This document shows, piece by piece, positions 16,439 through 26,000 of a DNA stretch of 37,704 nt. The position numbers were made by a program, and so were the translations under genes. Under the pieces are notes generated by a model. That model searched no databases, had not been told where the DNA came from, and was given only the letters and a program-made list of their open reading frames with translations. This DNA comes from an uncultured Saprospiraceae bacterium (GTDB lineage Bacteria > Bacteroidota > Bacteroidia > Chitinophagales > Saprospiraceae), in contig CALFBG010000205.1 of NCBI GenBank assembly GCA_937951685.1, forward strand, positions 1-37,704, given 5' to 3'. The stretch's first letter is position 1, and each line of letters begins with the position of its first letter.

Positions 16439-16770
16439 GCTGATCTTATCTTTTCAGGAATACGATTTATCTCAAAATACTTATCCCTACATCTTGATCT
16501 AAGTTATTAACACTTTCTTCCTTCGTTAAGAAATTAATTCGGATTTATAACCAAAAAAGTTACACTACGCGAATTTAACGATTCTGTCCTATCTCAGATA
16601 AGTCAATAAATACGTACCACAAATTTCGATTTTTCGATCACAAATTATTTTTATCCCTTAAAATAAAACATTTTTTAAGCCTATAAATCAATTAATTACG
16701 CAATAATTAAACAATTTGTTGATCAAAACTTGACACGTAAACACTTTTTGTTTATATTTGTATCAAATAA
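16439..16770 (+). other. AT-rich upstream region of the antirepressor-like gene
   Basis: 332 very AT-rich bases with no open frame of note. It contains the palindrome TTGATCAA at about 16719-16726 and the promoter at 16730-16760. No RNA gene, terminator or mobile element was recognised. Confidence 0.4.
16730..16760 (+). promoter_or_regulatory. Consensus Bacteroidota promoter with an adjacent palindrome
   Basis: TTG (16730-16732) and TATATTTG (16753-16760), 20 bases apart, match TTG-N17-23-TAnnTTTG exactly. The 8-base palindrome TTGATCAA sits just upstream of the -33 box and could be an operator. A transcript start near 16767 leaves only about four bases before the ATG at 16771, so translation from the ATG at 16783 is more likely. 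Confidence 0.75.
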
Positions 16771-16782
16771 ATGACACTTATC

Positions 16783-17583
16783 ATGGATCTTCAAATCTTA
16801 ACAAGCGCAAAAGGAACAAAAGTAGTTACTGCTTCTAACCTTTATTTGGTCTTACAATTACCTCATGCTCAATATTTGAAAACTACCAAAAAATGGTTAA
16901 ATGATGTTTATGAGTTTAAAGACGGTATTCGTAAGCCGGAGAAGTTAAAAGATTATGCCTTACGCAAACAAGACGTCAGTATTTTGCAAGACTTCTACTT
17001 GTCTATTGAGTTGGCAAAGATGATTACACTTACTTCTCAGAGTAAGCAAAAGCAGAAGTACGCGAAGTGGCTTCTATCATTGGAAGATAAGGTTGAACAC
17101 GCCGAGTTACTAACCAAAGATCAAATCCTAACGGTATTGGAATTAGCAAAAGTAATGGGTTCCATGTCTTGTCAAAATACCGTTGAGCAACAACATTATC
17201 AAAAGTACGAAACCACTAAAGGTAAGGTTTACGATTGGTGGAAATACCGTTCAAAGCTCATTGGTTATACGACGGAAAAGTTACGGAACAAAATGGCGGC
17301 GTTAGGAAAGCATCACAAAGGAAAAAGTACGGATCAAATGTTGATGGCCTTGGATAAATATGAAATGGTTAGAACGGCAGTGATTGATTTATTTATGTCA
17401 AGGGGTAAAAGTGAACGATTTGCTAAAAATTTAGGCGACTTAGCTAAAGAATTTGCCAAAGAGTTGAAGGTAGAAATTTGGGATGATCGAAAAGCGCAAA
17501 ATGCTTTTACCAATACACTCAACGGAGAGTTAGTCAATGAGATTAAATCCTTTAAAAAAGGTACTTATCTCAGTTTGTGGTAG
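16783..17583 (+). CDS. AntA-like antirepressor homologue
   Basis: 266 residues from ATG 16783 (270 from 16771). The first 110 residues resemble the AntA/AntB antirepressor N-domain: LTSAKGTKVVTASNLYLVLQL corresponds to the domain opening, KTTKKWLNDVYEFKDG to the W-I-x-YGF stretch, and DFYLSIELAKMITLTSQSKQKQKYAKWLLSLE to the D-Y-x-L-T-x-D-M-A-K...RRYF motif. The C-terminal half is lysine-rich and helical and I cannot assign it. Phage antirepressors inactivate or replace repressors; the role of a chromosomal single copy is unknown. No integrase, repressor or phage structural gene is nearby. This call rests on motif resemblance and is moderately sure. Confidence 0.55.
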   Translation: MDLQILTSAKGTKVVTASNLYLVLQLPHAQYLKTTKKWLNDVYEFKDGIRKPEKLKDYALRKQDVSILQDFYLSIELAKMITLTSQSKQKQKYAKWLLSLEDKVEHAELLTKDQILTVLELAKVMGSMSCQNTVEQQHYQKYETTKGKVYDWWKYRSKLIGYTTEKLRNKMAALGKHHKGKSTDQMLMALDKYEMVRTAVIDLFMSRGKSERFAKNLGDLAKEFAKELKVEIWDDRKAQNAFTNTLNGELVNEIKSFKKGTYLSLW

Positions 17584-17932
17584 GGTAGTCTTTCGTTTAA
17601 TAGTTTGCTAGAAAACCGAATTGAACGAAGGGTTACCATGCTTAGTTGCTAATCAATAAAATATAATTAAAATATAATCAATAAACGGATGCTTTAAAAT
17701 GATGTAACGACTTTAGGGAGACTTTCATCGTGTTATCAATCGTGTTATTTGTCATTATCAATTAAAGTAGTTTCATTAATTGAATTAAAAAAATATGTTT
17801 ATAGTGTAGTTTTATATTTCCTCATAGTGTTAATGATGCCAGTTCCTGCAAGAACTGGCACTTTTTTTTTACTAAGTTCGTAAATCTTCTTATTATTAAG
17901 GCTGAAAATATTATTGATCCGAAAAAAGACCA
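17584..17932 (+). other. Intergenic region with orphan terminator, possible small RNA
   Basis: 349 AT-rich bases between the antirepressor-like gene and the membrane-anchored protein. It has no open frame of note but ends in a strong terminator at 17837-17870, 253 bases behind the previous stop. Either the antirepressor mRNA has a long 3' tail or a small RNA is made here. No full promoter consensus was found inside. Confidence 0.4.
17837..17870 (+). terminator. Strong Rho-independent terminator
   Basis: Perfect 9-bp stem TGCCAGTTC (17837-17845) / GAACTGGCA (17852-17860), loop CTGCAA, then C and nine T residues (17862-17870). This is the clearest plus-strand terminator of the window. Confidence 0.92.
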
Positions 17933-18427
17933 ATGAAAGAAAATTCCCCCAATACACTAAACGAGTGGTATCAGTTGATTTTGAATGAGCCTAGCTATAT
18001 GATGGCGATTGCCATTGGAGGAGCAATTTTGGTGCTTTTGATTGCCCTCAGTGTGAAAGGAAATAATAAAAAAGCAATTCTAAAGCAGCACGCACCTAAT
18101 TTTATTTTTGAGGCCTTTCAATTAGCCCCTTTAGGAAGAGACGCGTATTTTAAAATTAAAAATATCGGAGAACCAGCCTTTGTCAACTTCGTTGGAATTA
18201 AGCAACGTAACGATATCAAAATAACGAACGCTAATACTACTAACTTCGAAGTTACTACGGGTAAAATTTATGGCATCTTTTGCGAAATACAAGGCAATCA
18301 AAAAATCAAAGCTGATTTTGAAGTAGAAATAGATTTTAAAGATCGATTAGGCAATCAATATCGACAAATTTTTGCCGTAGATGAAGCCTTAAACAAAGGA
18401 AAAGTAAAACTCATCAACTACGCATAA
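17933..18427 (+). CDS. Small single-pass membrane protein, unknown function
   Basis: 164 residues. One transmembrane helix (MMAIAIGGAILVLLIALSV, about residues 22-41) follows a short polar N-terminus (MKENSPNTLNEWYQ), and a basic stretch KGNNKKAILKQH comes next. By the positive-inside rule the C-terminal domain (about 55-164) should face the cytoplasm. That domain is beta-rich (FIFEAFQLAPLGRDAYFKIKN, ADFEVEIDFKDRLGNQYRQIF) and looks like an immunoglobulin-type sandwich. I do not recognise a family. It follows the orphan terminator, so it has its own promoter, and it converges on the mutase gene with an eight-base gap. Confidence 0.75.
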   Translation: MKENSPNTLNEWYQLILNEPSYMMAIAIGGAILVLLIALSVKGNNKKAILKQHAPNFIFEAFQLAPLGRDAYFKIKNIGEPAFVNFVGIKQRNDIKITNANTTNFEVTTGKIYGIFCEIQGNQKIKADFEVEIDFKDRLGNQYRQIFAVDEALNKGKVKLINYA

Positions 18428-18435
18428 AGCGAGTT

Positions 18436-20577
18436 TTACGCAACAATATTTTCAATCATCAAATCCAATATTTCTTTCGCCGCTTTCGCAATTACCGTTC
18501 CCGGACCAAATACACCGACCACTCCGTGATTATACAAAAAGTCATAATCTTGCGCAGGAATAACACCACCGACGACGACTAAAATATCTTCCCTTCCTAG
18601 TTTTGCTAAAGCTTCAATTGTTTCTGGAACTAAAGTTTTGTGCCCCGCAGCCAAGGAAGAAATCCCTAAAATATGTACATCGTTTTCAGCCGCTTGTTGC
18701 GCAGCCTCTTCTGGCGTTTGGAAAAGAGGACCAATATCCACATCAAAGCCTAAATCTGCAAAACTACTGGCGATCACTTTCGCTCCTCGATCGTGTCCAT
18801 CTTGTCCTAGTTTTGCGATCATAATCCTCGGTCGGCGACCTTCTAAATTTGCGAATTTATCCGCTAGGGCTTGTGTTGCTTTAAACGCTCCGTCCATACT
18901 AATTTCATTAGAGTATACTCCAGATACTGCGCGGGTTGTTGCTACAAATCGACCAAAGGTATTTTCCATCGCTAGAGAGATCTCTCCTAACGTAGCACGA
19001 GCGCGAGCTGCGACAACCGCGAGCGCTAATAAATTTCCTTTTCCCGTTTCGGCACAATCTTGCAATGCTTTTAACGCCGTTGCAACTGCGGCCTGCGAAC
19101 GAGTAGCTTTAATTTCTGCGAGTCGTTTCAGCTGTGATTCTCGCACCGCCGTATTATCCACCTCTAGAATTTCTAAATCCTGTTCCTCTTCCGTCTGAAA
19201 TATATTTACACCAACAATTTTATCCTTACCACTATCAATTCTCGCCTGCTTCCTCGCCGCTGCTTCCTCTATCCTCATTTTGGGCAATCCCTTTTCAATT
19301 GCCTTGGTCATTCCACCTAAGGCCTCAACTTCCTGAATCAATTCCCAGCTTCGCTTCGCAATCTGATCCGTCAAATATTCGACGTAATAAGAACCACCCC
19401 AAGGATCAACCGCCTTTGTAATTCCAGTTTCTTCTTGTAAATACTTTTGGGTATCTCTCGCGATTTTTGCAGAAAAATCAGTCGGTAATGCAATCGCTTC
19501 GTCCAAGGCGTTCGTATGTAACGACTGTGTGCCACCGAGTACCGCGGCCATCGCTTCGATGCAAGTACGTGCTACATTATTATAAGGATCTTGCTCCGTT
19601 AAACTCCACCCTGAAGTCTGGCAATGCGTCCGCAAAGCCATTGATTTTGGATTTTTAGGATTGAATTGCTTTACAATTTTTGCCCACAGCATTCTGGCGG
19701 CACGCATCTTTGCAATTTCCATAAAATGATTCATTCCAATTCCCCAGAAAAAAGAGAGGCGAGGAGCAAAATCATCAATAGTCAAACCAACCGCAAGACC
19801 GGCTCGAATATATTCTAAACCATCGGCCAAGGTATAAGCCAATTCCAAATCAGCCGTTGCCCCAGCTTCTTGCATATGGTAACCACTAATACTAATAGAA
19901 TTAAAACTCGGCATATTAGCCGCCGTGTACTCAAAAATATCTGCGATAATCCGCATCGAAGGCGTAGGCGGATAAATGTAAGTATTCCGCACCATAAATT
20001 CCTTCAAAATATCATTTTGGATCGTACCTTTTAGTAGCTTAGGCGCTACGCCTTGTTCCTCTGCGGCTACAATATAAAAAGCCATAATGGGAATAACCGC
20101 ACCGTTCATCGTCATTGATACCGACATCTTATCCAGCGGAATCTGATCGAAAAGAATCTTCATGTCTTCTACGCTATCAATCGCTACTCCCGCTTTTCCC
20201 ACGTCTCCTTTTACCCGAGGATGATCCGAATCGTAGCCTCGGTGGGTCGCTAAGTCAAACGCAACCGATAATCCTTTTTGCCCCGCAGCAAGATTTCGCC
20301 GATAAAATGCATTGCTATCTTCTGCCGTGGAAAACCCGGCATATTGACGAATGGTCCACGGTCGAATTGCATACATAGAACCGTATGGCCCTCGCAAATA
20401 AGGGGGCAGCCCTGCTACAAAATCTAGGTGTTGCAGCGTAGCAATATCTTCCCGCTGATAACTTGTTTTCAGGGGAATCTTCTCTGGGCTCTCCCAAATC
20501 GCTGCTTCCGCCGGACGAACTTGCGTTCTAAAAATAGTCGGATCGGGCGTAATTTTCGAAAAGTCTGGTTGCTTCAT
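18436..20577 (-). CDS. scpA: Methylmalonyl-CoA mutase, large (alpha) subunit
   Basis: 713 residues from the ATG at 20577 (an upstream in-frame TTG is less likely). A coenzyme B12-dependent enzyme that interconverts methylmalonyl-CoA and succinyl-CoA in propionate and branched-chain catabolism. The TIM-barrel domain shows [40 protein letters not shown] and [17 protein letters not shown]. The C-terminal B12 domain has the D-x-H-x-x-G cobalt-ligand motif in GQDGHDRG at about residue 592, then [11 protein letters not shown] and [11 protein letters not shown]. The length matches the alpha subunit. The small subunit and epimerase are not in the window, so either they lie elsewhere or the enzyme works as a homodimer. 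It lies next to the tonB terminator. Confidence 0.96.
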   Translation of the reverse strand: MKQPDFSKITPDPTIFRTQVRPAEAAIWESPEKIPLKTSYQREDIATLQHLDFVAGLPPYLRGPYGSMYAIRPWTIRQYAGFSTAEDSNAFYRRNLAAGQKGLSVAFDLATHRGYDSDHPRVKGDVGKAGVAIDSVEDMKILFDQIPLDKMSVSMTMNGAVIPIMAFYIVAAEEQGVAPKLLKGTIQNDILKEFMVRNTYIYPPTPSMRIIADIFEYTAANMPSFNSISISGYHMQEAGATADLELAYTLADGLEYIRAGLAVGLTIDDFAPRLSFFWGIGMNHFMEIAKMRAARMLWAKIVKQFNPKNPKSMALRTHCQTSGWSLTEQDPYNNVARTCIEAMAAVLGGTQSLHTNALDEAIALPTDFSAKIARDTQKYLQEETGITKAVDPWGGSYYVEYLTDQIAKRSWELIQEVEALGGMTKAIEKGLPKMRIEEAAARKQARIDSGKDKIVGVNIFQTEEEQDLEILEVDNTAVRESQLKRLAEIKATRSQAAVATALKALQDCAETGKGNLLALAVVAARARATLGEISLAMENTFGRFVATTRAVSGVYSNEISMDGAFKATQALADKFANLEGRRPRIMIAKLGQDGHDRGAKVIASSFADLGFDVDIGPLFQTPEEAAQQAAENDVHILGISSLAAGHKTLVPETIEALAKLGREDILVVVGGVIPAQDYDFLYNHGVVGVFGPGTVIAKAAKEILDLMIENIVA

Positions 20578-20688
20578 GATACGCAATTTATGGAAGTTGT
20601 GTTAAAACTCCAAATGTACGAGGAGGAGGAAACCAATCTATGAATTCATTTTTAGTTAAATCTAATTGTTATACCTACGCCAAAAATG

Positions 20689-20721
20689 AAAAGGACGACT
20701 TCGTGTGAAGCGCGTCCCTTT
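20689..20721 (-). terminator. Terminator of tonB
   Basis: On the minus strand AAAGGGACG (20721-20713) pairs with CGTCCTTTT (20697-20689), with one G-U pair and an inner CTTC-ACAC-GAAG hairpin. CATTTTTGG follows as the U-rich tail. It lies 55 bases downstream of the TonB stop codon and before the mutase gene. Confidence 0.8.
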
Positions 20722-20775
20722 CCTGTCGTCGAAAAACTACCGAGTTTAATATTTTATTGAGCGTTGCTAAAGCGC

Positions 20776-21543
20776 TTACTCTAATGTGAATTTAATGGGA
20801 AGATTAAAATGTACTTTCACTGGGCGACCAATTTGTTTACCAGGAATCCATTTTGGCATTTTCTTTACCACGCGCGTTGTTTCTCGACCGCATCCTGCTC
20901 CAATGTCTCGGGCGATCTTAATATCGGAGATACTGCCATCTTCATTGACTACAAAGCTCATTACAACCGTTCCTTCCACCCGATTATCTCTAGCCATCTC
21001 TGGGTAGCGAACATTTTTACCGATGAATTGGAGTAAAGCCTTTTCTGCACATTTCTTTTTCTCTTGCTTCGTCATGTCTTCCGATTCACAACCAGGAAAT
21101 CGTGGCATTTCTTCCACGACGGAAAAAATCTCTGGAATATCGAGTTCTGGCTCTACAATTACTGGTGGCGCTGGTTTTTCCACCGGCTTAGGTTTTTCCA
21201 CTGGTGGCGCCGCGTTGATTGCTGTTGTGAATACCGCTTCGAGCGGCGTCGTTTCTAATGGCTCTACGACGGGTTCCGGATCAAATTCGGGTTCTTCGAT
21301 CGGTTCGATTTCACTCGTTGGTTCAACCATTACCGGTGGCGGCTCTGGAGGATTTTCTCTGGGTGTACGAATGACGGCTACAACTTCTGTCGGGATTGCT
21401 TCAAATTCATTGTTAAAGGAAGGGGCATTATCATAAGTCGTCCAATTAAAGGCTAACACCATAAAGCTAAGCGATAAAAGCATTCCGATCTTTAGGTGGA
21501 TGGATCTATTTTTTCTTAATTTTGAGATATCTGGTCTATTCAT
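20776..21543 (-). CDS. tonB: TonB family energy transducer
   Basis: 255 residues. One N-terminal membrane anchor (about residues 19-36, IGMLLSLSFMVLAFNW) follows a basic head (SKLRKNRSIHLK). A spacer of about 110 residues is rich in Pro and Glu (NPPEPPPVMVEPTSEIEPIEEPEFDPEPVVEP) and should span the periplasm. The TonB C-terminal domain covers about 150-255, with FIGKNVRYPEMARDNRVEGTVVMSFVV, the D-G-S-I-S-D-I-K-I stretch and the end KVHFNLPIKFTLE. It passes proton-motive energy from ExbBD to outer-membrane receptors such as SusC-type transporters. ExbB/D and receptor genes are not in the window. A pair of Cys residues (C in PGC and in KKCAE) precedes the domain, as often in Bacteroidota TonBs. 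Transcribed alone and terminated at 20689-20721. Confidence 0.93.
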   Translation of the reverse strand: MNRPDISKLRKNRSIHLKIGMLLSLSFMVLAFNWTTYDNAPSFNNEFEAIPTEVVAVIRTPRENPPEPPPVMVEPTSEIEPIEEPEFDPEPVVEPLETTPLEAVFTTAINAAPPVEKPKPVEKPAPPVIVEPELDIPEIFSVVEEMPRFPGCESEDMTKQEKKKCAEKALLQFIGKNVRYPEMARDNRVEGTVVMSFVVNEDGSISDIKIARDIGAGCGRETTRVVKKMPKWIPGKQIGRPVKVHFNLPIKFTLE

Positions 21544-21622
21544 TTTGACTCAATTTAAAAGATGAATGTATACGTACACAAAAGCGATACGCTACTAAAA
21601 TATAGTAGTGAAATTATTTAAA

Positions 21623-21634
21623 TTGGTCGACCAA
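21623..21634. promoter_or_regulatory. Perfect 12-bp palindrome in the tonB/M16 divergent spacer
   Basis: TTGGTCGACCAA at 21623-21634 lies between the divergent tonB (80 bases upstream of its start) and M16 genes. It has the form of an operator for a dimeric regulator. No other copy was noticed in the window. Function is unproven. Confidence 0.3.
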
Positions 21635-21756
21635 ACTATTTTCCGAAGCGCTTGTTTTATGGTAGCATTAAAATCTATGCTCAAGCAACTTCAATTATAA
21701 AGATGTGCCCTAGTTTATTTTTGGTGGGTGCATGCGCATATTTTTTTTTAAAAGCG

Positions 21757-21764
21757 TATTTTTG
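21757..21764 (+). promoter_or_regulatory. -7 box upstream of the M16 peptidase gene
   Basis: TATTTTTG matches TAnnTTTG and lies 54 bases before the TTG start at 21819. No -33 TTG at a standard distance was seen. Confidence 0.4.
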
Positions 21765-21818
21765 TAACAAGAATGGTAATTTGAGCGTTTTGCATACAAC
21801 TAGTAAAAACAAAAGGAC

Positions 21819-23066
21819 TTGATAGAATTTTCGAGATTTGAATTGGCCAATGGATTAAAGGTTTTAGTACACGAAGATCGCAGCACGCCGATGGTTGCGA
21901 TGGATGTTTTATATAATGTAGGCTCCAGAGACGAATTACCTTCCAAAACGGGATTTGCCCATTTATTTGAGCATTTGATGTTTAGTGGTTCTACCAATAT
22001 TGATGATTTTGATGATATCATTCAAAATGCAGGCGGAGAGAGTAATGCTTTTACCAATAGTGATATTACCAATTTCTACGATATCGTTCCGGCAGAAAAT
22101 ATGGAAACGGTGTTTTGGTTAGAATCTGACCGAATGCTTAGTCTTAATTTTGATGAAAAAGCATTGGCTGTACAACGTAAAGTTGTCGTCGAAGAATTTA
22201 AGGAAACTTGCCTCAACCAACCTTACGGTGACGTTTGGCATCATTTAGCAGAATTAGCGTACACCGTACACCCTTACCGTTGGCCAACGATAGGGAAAGT
22301 TCCAAAACACGTAGAAGATGCTACGATGGATGATGTCAAAGATTTTTTCTACAAATATTATCGCCCGAACAATGCTATTCTTGTCGTCGCAGGAAATACG
22401 ACACTTGCTCAGGTGGAAGCGCTCAGCCAAAAATGGTTTGGAGATATTCCTCCGGGAAAAATTCCGAAGCGACAAATTCCCACGGAGCCTAAACAGTTAA
22501 ATTTTAATCAAAGAATTAACGAAGCCCAAGTACCTGTCGATGCGCTTTTTTTAGCTTTCCACGCGCCGGGTAGAGCAGACGAGGATTATTACGCCGCAGA
22601 TATTTTATCAGATATTCTTTGTAACGGACCTTCTTCCCGTTTGTATCGAAAATTATACAAGGAGCAAAAATTGTTTACTAGTATTGATGCCTACGTAACG
22701 GGGAATATTGACCCCGGATTACTGATCATCGAAGGAAAGCCAGCAACGGGCGTTACGATCGAAACTGCGGAGGCAGCTATTTGGCAAGAACTAGAAGCCA
22801 TCAAAGCCGAAGGCATCAGTGAAGCGGAATTACAAAAACACAAAAATAAGATTGAAAGTACGCTTTGCTTTTCGGAGGCTAACGTTTTAAATAAAGCCAT
22901 TAATCTTGCCTTTTTTGAATTACTCGGAGATGCACAGCTCATCAACGAAGAAGTTAATTTTTATCAACGACTTCAACCTAGCGACGTTGACAAAATGGCG
23001 CGCAAAGTACTAACCAAAAACAATTGTTCTGAATTGCGGTATCAAGCCACCATGATGACCCGTTAA
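21819..23066 (+). CDS. M16 family zinc peptidase
   Basis: 415 residues. The inverted zinc motif H-x-x-E-H is HLFEH at residues 48-52, and the third ligand is one of E125/E126 (VVVEEFKE), 73-74 residues on. GGESNAFTNSDITNFY and LNQPYGDVWHH are family landmarks, and the C-terminal inactive-like domain lacks HxxEH, as normal for one-chain M16 halves. No signal peptide is present at MIEFSRFELANGLKVLVHED, which is the conserved family start, so it is a cytoplasmic or poorly exported protease of processing or peptide turnover. The start is TTG 21819 because no ATG precedes the fold; AAGGA is only one base from it, so the exact start is less certain. Convergent with the M1 gene, seven bases apart. 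Confidence 0.9.
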   Translation: MIEFSRFELANGLKVLVHEDRSTPMVAMDVLYNVGSRDELPSKTGFAHLFEHLMFSGSTNIDDFDDIIQNAGGESNAFTNSDITNFYDIVPAENMETVFWLESDRMLSLNFDEKALAVQRKVVVEEFKETCLNQPYGDVWHHLAELAYTVHPYRWPTIGKVPKHVEDATMDDVKDFFYKYYRPNNAILVVAGNTTLAQVEALSQKWFGDIPPGKIPKRQIPTEPKQLNFNQRINEAQVPVDALFLAFHAPGRADEDYYAADILSDILCNGPSSRLYRKLYKEQKLFTSIDAYVTGNIDPGLLIIEGKPATGVTIETAEAAIWQELEAIKAEGISEAELQKHKNKIESTLCFSEANVLNKAINLAFFELLGDAQLINEEVNFYQRLQPSDVDKMARKVLTKNNCSELRYQATMMTR

Positions 23067-23073
23067 TCCGCAG

Positions 23074-26000
23074 TTAAAAACTACAGCACTTAATATTTAG
23101 CAACTGATCATCTCTATCAAAAGGACTCAGTTTGAGTAAATCTACACTAAAGCTAATCCTTGCTAAAAAATTTCCGTTCGCACGGGTGTCATAAAGGTCT
23201 CGAAGATTTTCAGAATTAAAAATTGGTACATAAATCCCAACGGATTCTTTCCAAAATTCTAACATTACCCCACCACTATAAACGAGCTGATTCGTCAATT
23301 CAGCTTCTTTAAATTTCTTAAAATAAGCAATATCAAAGTAAGGCTTTAAGGGCAATCCAAAAGGTAAATTAACGGGTAAATCTGCTTTCATGTTGAGAGA
23401 TAAAACCAGTTGGTTGGATAGGCCAATATTAAAAGCACCACCAAAGGCATTTTTCAAGCCACCATCCCGAATACTCACCTGTTGCGACCAAATATCTTCT
23501 TGCTCCGAGCGACCAAAATAAAAATCATCGTAGCCATAATCTGTAAAACCTTGTGCCGTTGTACTGTAAGAACCTCGCGTCAATTCATTAAAATAAGTAT
23601 TCGTCGTATCGCGAGTATTATTGAGGTAGCCACCGACGAAAACTCTAATGTCGATGTATTTATCCGTTTGGTAGAGGTAACTCGTTTTTAATTCTAGGCT
23701 CGCTTTCAAGTAGCTTTCTGAACTGATTGCTAAGCGCTCGTAAGCTTGGTGCTCTAGACTCAACATTAAACCGTAAGGATTGATTAAACGATAATTTTCT
23801 AGTTTATAGGTCAATCGATTGATCATTGTTTGCTCCAACTCATTGCCATCGTAGACGACTTGTCCGTCAACAAACGAGAGCTCAGGATTTTCGGTAGATA
23901 GCAAGATACTTTTAGCTTGAATGGTATGCACCGTATTGCTATTCCCACCAGCACCTAAAACTACGGTTAAACTTGGTGCAAGTCGATAATATTTGAGGTC
24001 GTAATCAAATCTTGGATTGTAGTTATTGTGAAAACTTTTCCCTTTCAATGCGAGACTGATCCGATCAATGCTATTACTTTCAGGAAAAAAATTATACTTC
24101 AAATGAGCCGTTCCTAGCACATCTTTCGTCACGAAAGAATACAAGGGAGCGATACCATATTCAAAGCGCTTTTCAACGTCCCCTTTATTATGGAACAATG
24201 CGCCTAGCATAAATTTATCATAATTATTCCAAGCAAAGAGTGGCATAATATTAAACTCCGATTTAAGTGGATTATCGGTTCTGTAAATAAATTGAGGTGC
24301 AATGGAAGCGACTGATTTAAGCAAGCCCGAGGTTTTTCTAACATTATCTGCCTGATTCACTTCAGGCATTTCTTGATCGATATTCACTCCAATCAAATCG
24401 TAATCTCCTTCCCCAAAGTCAATATCTTGAATACCACTGAACCCTTTGTACCATTTCGTTTGAATGAGCTGACCGTCTTTCATTCCAGAGACCGAAAAAG
24501 GAGCATTAATTTCTGCTTTATTCTCTACCGTTAATTGCCAACCTTCGTTTGCTTTTACCGTTTTAAGTTTATAATCTATTTCTTTATTCGTTTGAATTAG
24601 ATCCTCAAAGAACCAAGCTAAATCCTCCCCCGTTTCTGCTTCTAAGACTTGGCGTAAATCTTTTGGTTGAGGATGCTTGAATTGCCAAGTTTCATAATAC
24701 CGACGCATTGCTTGGTCAAACTTTGCTCGACCTAAATAAGCTTCTAGCATGTTTAACATCATAACCGGTTTGTCATAACTCGCCACGAAGTAATTGACAC
24801 TACTCATTTCCTCAACGGGTGCGTCTGGAGCAACGTCGAAGTTTAATCTAGCCAAACTACGATACCGATTAGGTGCGCTCAACAAATCAAGCACATCGCT
24901 ACTGCCTGCTTGGTTTCCCAGTGTTTCCTGTTCCGCTAAGTAATATTGTTTCAAATAAGCTTCCTCATAATAAGCATTCAATCCTTCGTCCATCCACGCA
25001 TGATCCCGTTCGTTGGAAGCTAAAACCCCATAAAACCAATTGTGCCCTACTTCGTGGGTAATCACCGCATCCAAAGACTCCGCACTTCCTTCTGCTCCGA
25101 TCAAAGTAATCATTGGGTATTCCATACCGCCACCTTTACTTAATTGACTGTGTACCGCCGTCGCTTGCGGATAAGGATATTCTCCAACCCGCTCACTATA
25201 ATATTTCAAAGACCGATCGAGATAAGTCAATGCTTCTGCCCAAAGGTGTTTTTCCGCGTGGGTGAACATCGTCCAGATCTCAACTTTTTTTCCCGAGGGC
25301 AATGCCGTCTGTCCGCGCTGCACTAAAAATCTTTTGTCGGCAAACCACGCAAAGTCGTGTACTTGAGACGCTGTAAACCGAATCGTTTTAAGTTTCGTAC
25401 TTGACGGCGGGAAAGTATCTAGCAACATCAATTTTTGGTTGAGCTGCTTATCCGTTTTTTCCATTCCTGTGGACAATTGACCCGCGCTAGTTTTTATTTT
25501 TTCTTCCAAAAAGGCTTTTTCTGACGGTGTTTGTAAGATTCCTGTAGCACCAACTACATAATTTTCGGGAAGCGTAATTTTCACCTCAAAGTCACCAAAT
25601 TCACTATAAAATTCTCCCAAATTTAAATACGGCATCGGGTGCCAACCTTTTTGATCATAAACAGCAGGTTTGGGATACCACTGTGTAATTTGATAAGATT
25701 GATTGACGTGACCTAAGCGGGAAAAAGATGCGGGTAATTTCAAGGTAAAGGGCGTACTAATTTGAATTTTTTCGCCGGGTTGGAGTGGTTTTTCTAACGT
25801 TAGGATAGCAATATCAATATGCTTTTTATCCAAACGCCAACTAACCTGTTGACCATCAACCGAAAAGTCCAAAGCTTTGTAATATCCCAATTGCTGTTCT
25901 TCCGCAAAATAGAAAGAAGGATCTCGATGCTGTATTTGTTGCTTCGCAAAAGCGGTTTGCTGGTTTTTATAAGCGTTCCCCCAGAGGTGCATATAGATTT

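Noticed and set aside
19134..19421. Open frames opposite the mutase gene
   Set aside because: They are shadows of a clear 713-residue enzyme, with no homology or translation signals.
21023..21436. 137-residue plus-strand frame opposite tonB
   Set aside because: The Gly/Ser-rich product is the complement of the Pro/Glu spacer of TonB and has no family features.
21586..21608. Small inverted repeat CTACTA/TAGTAG upstream of tonB
   Set aside because: Six-base stem in AT-rich DNA, expected by chance; not followed by a T tract.
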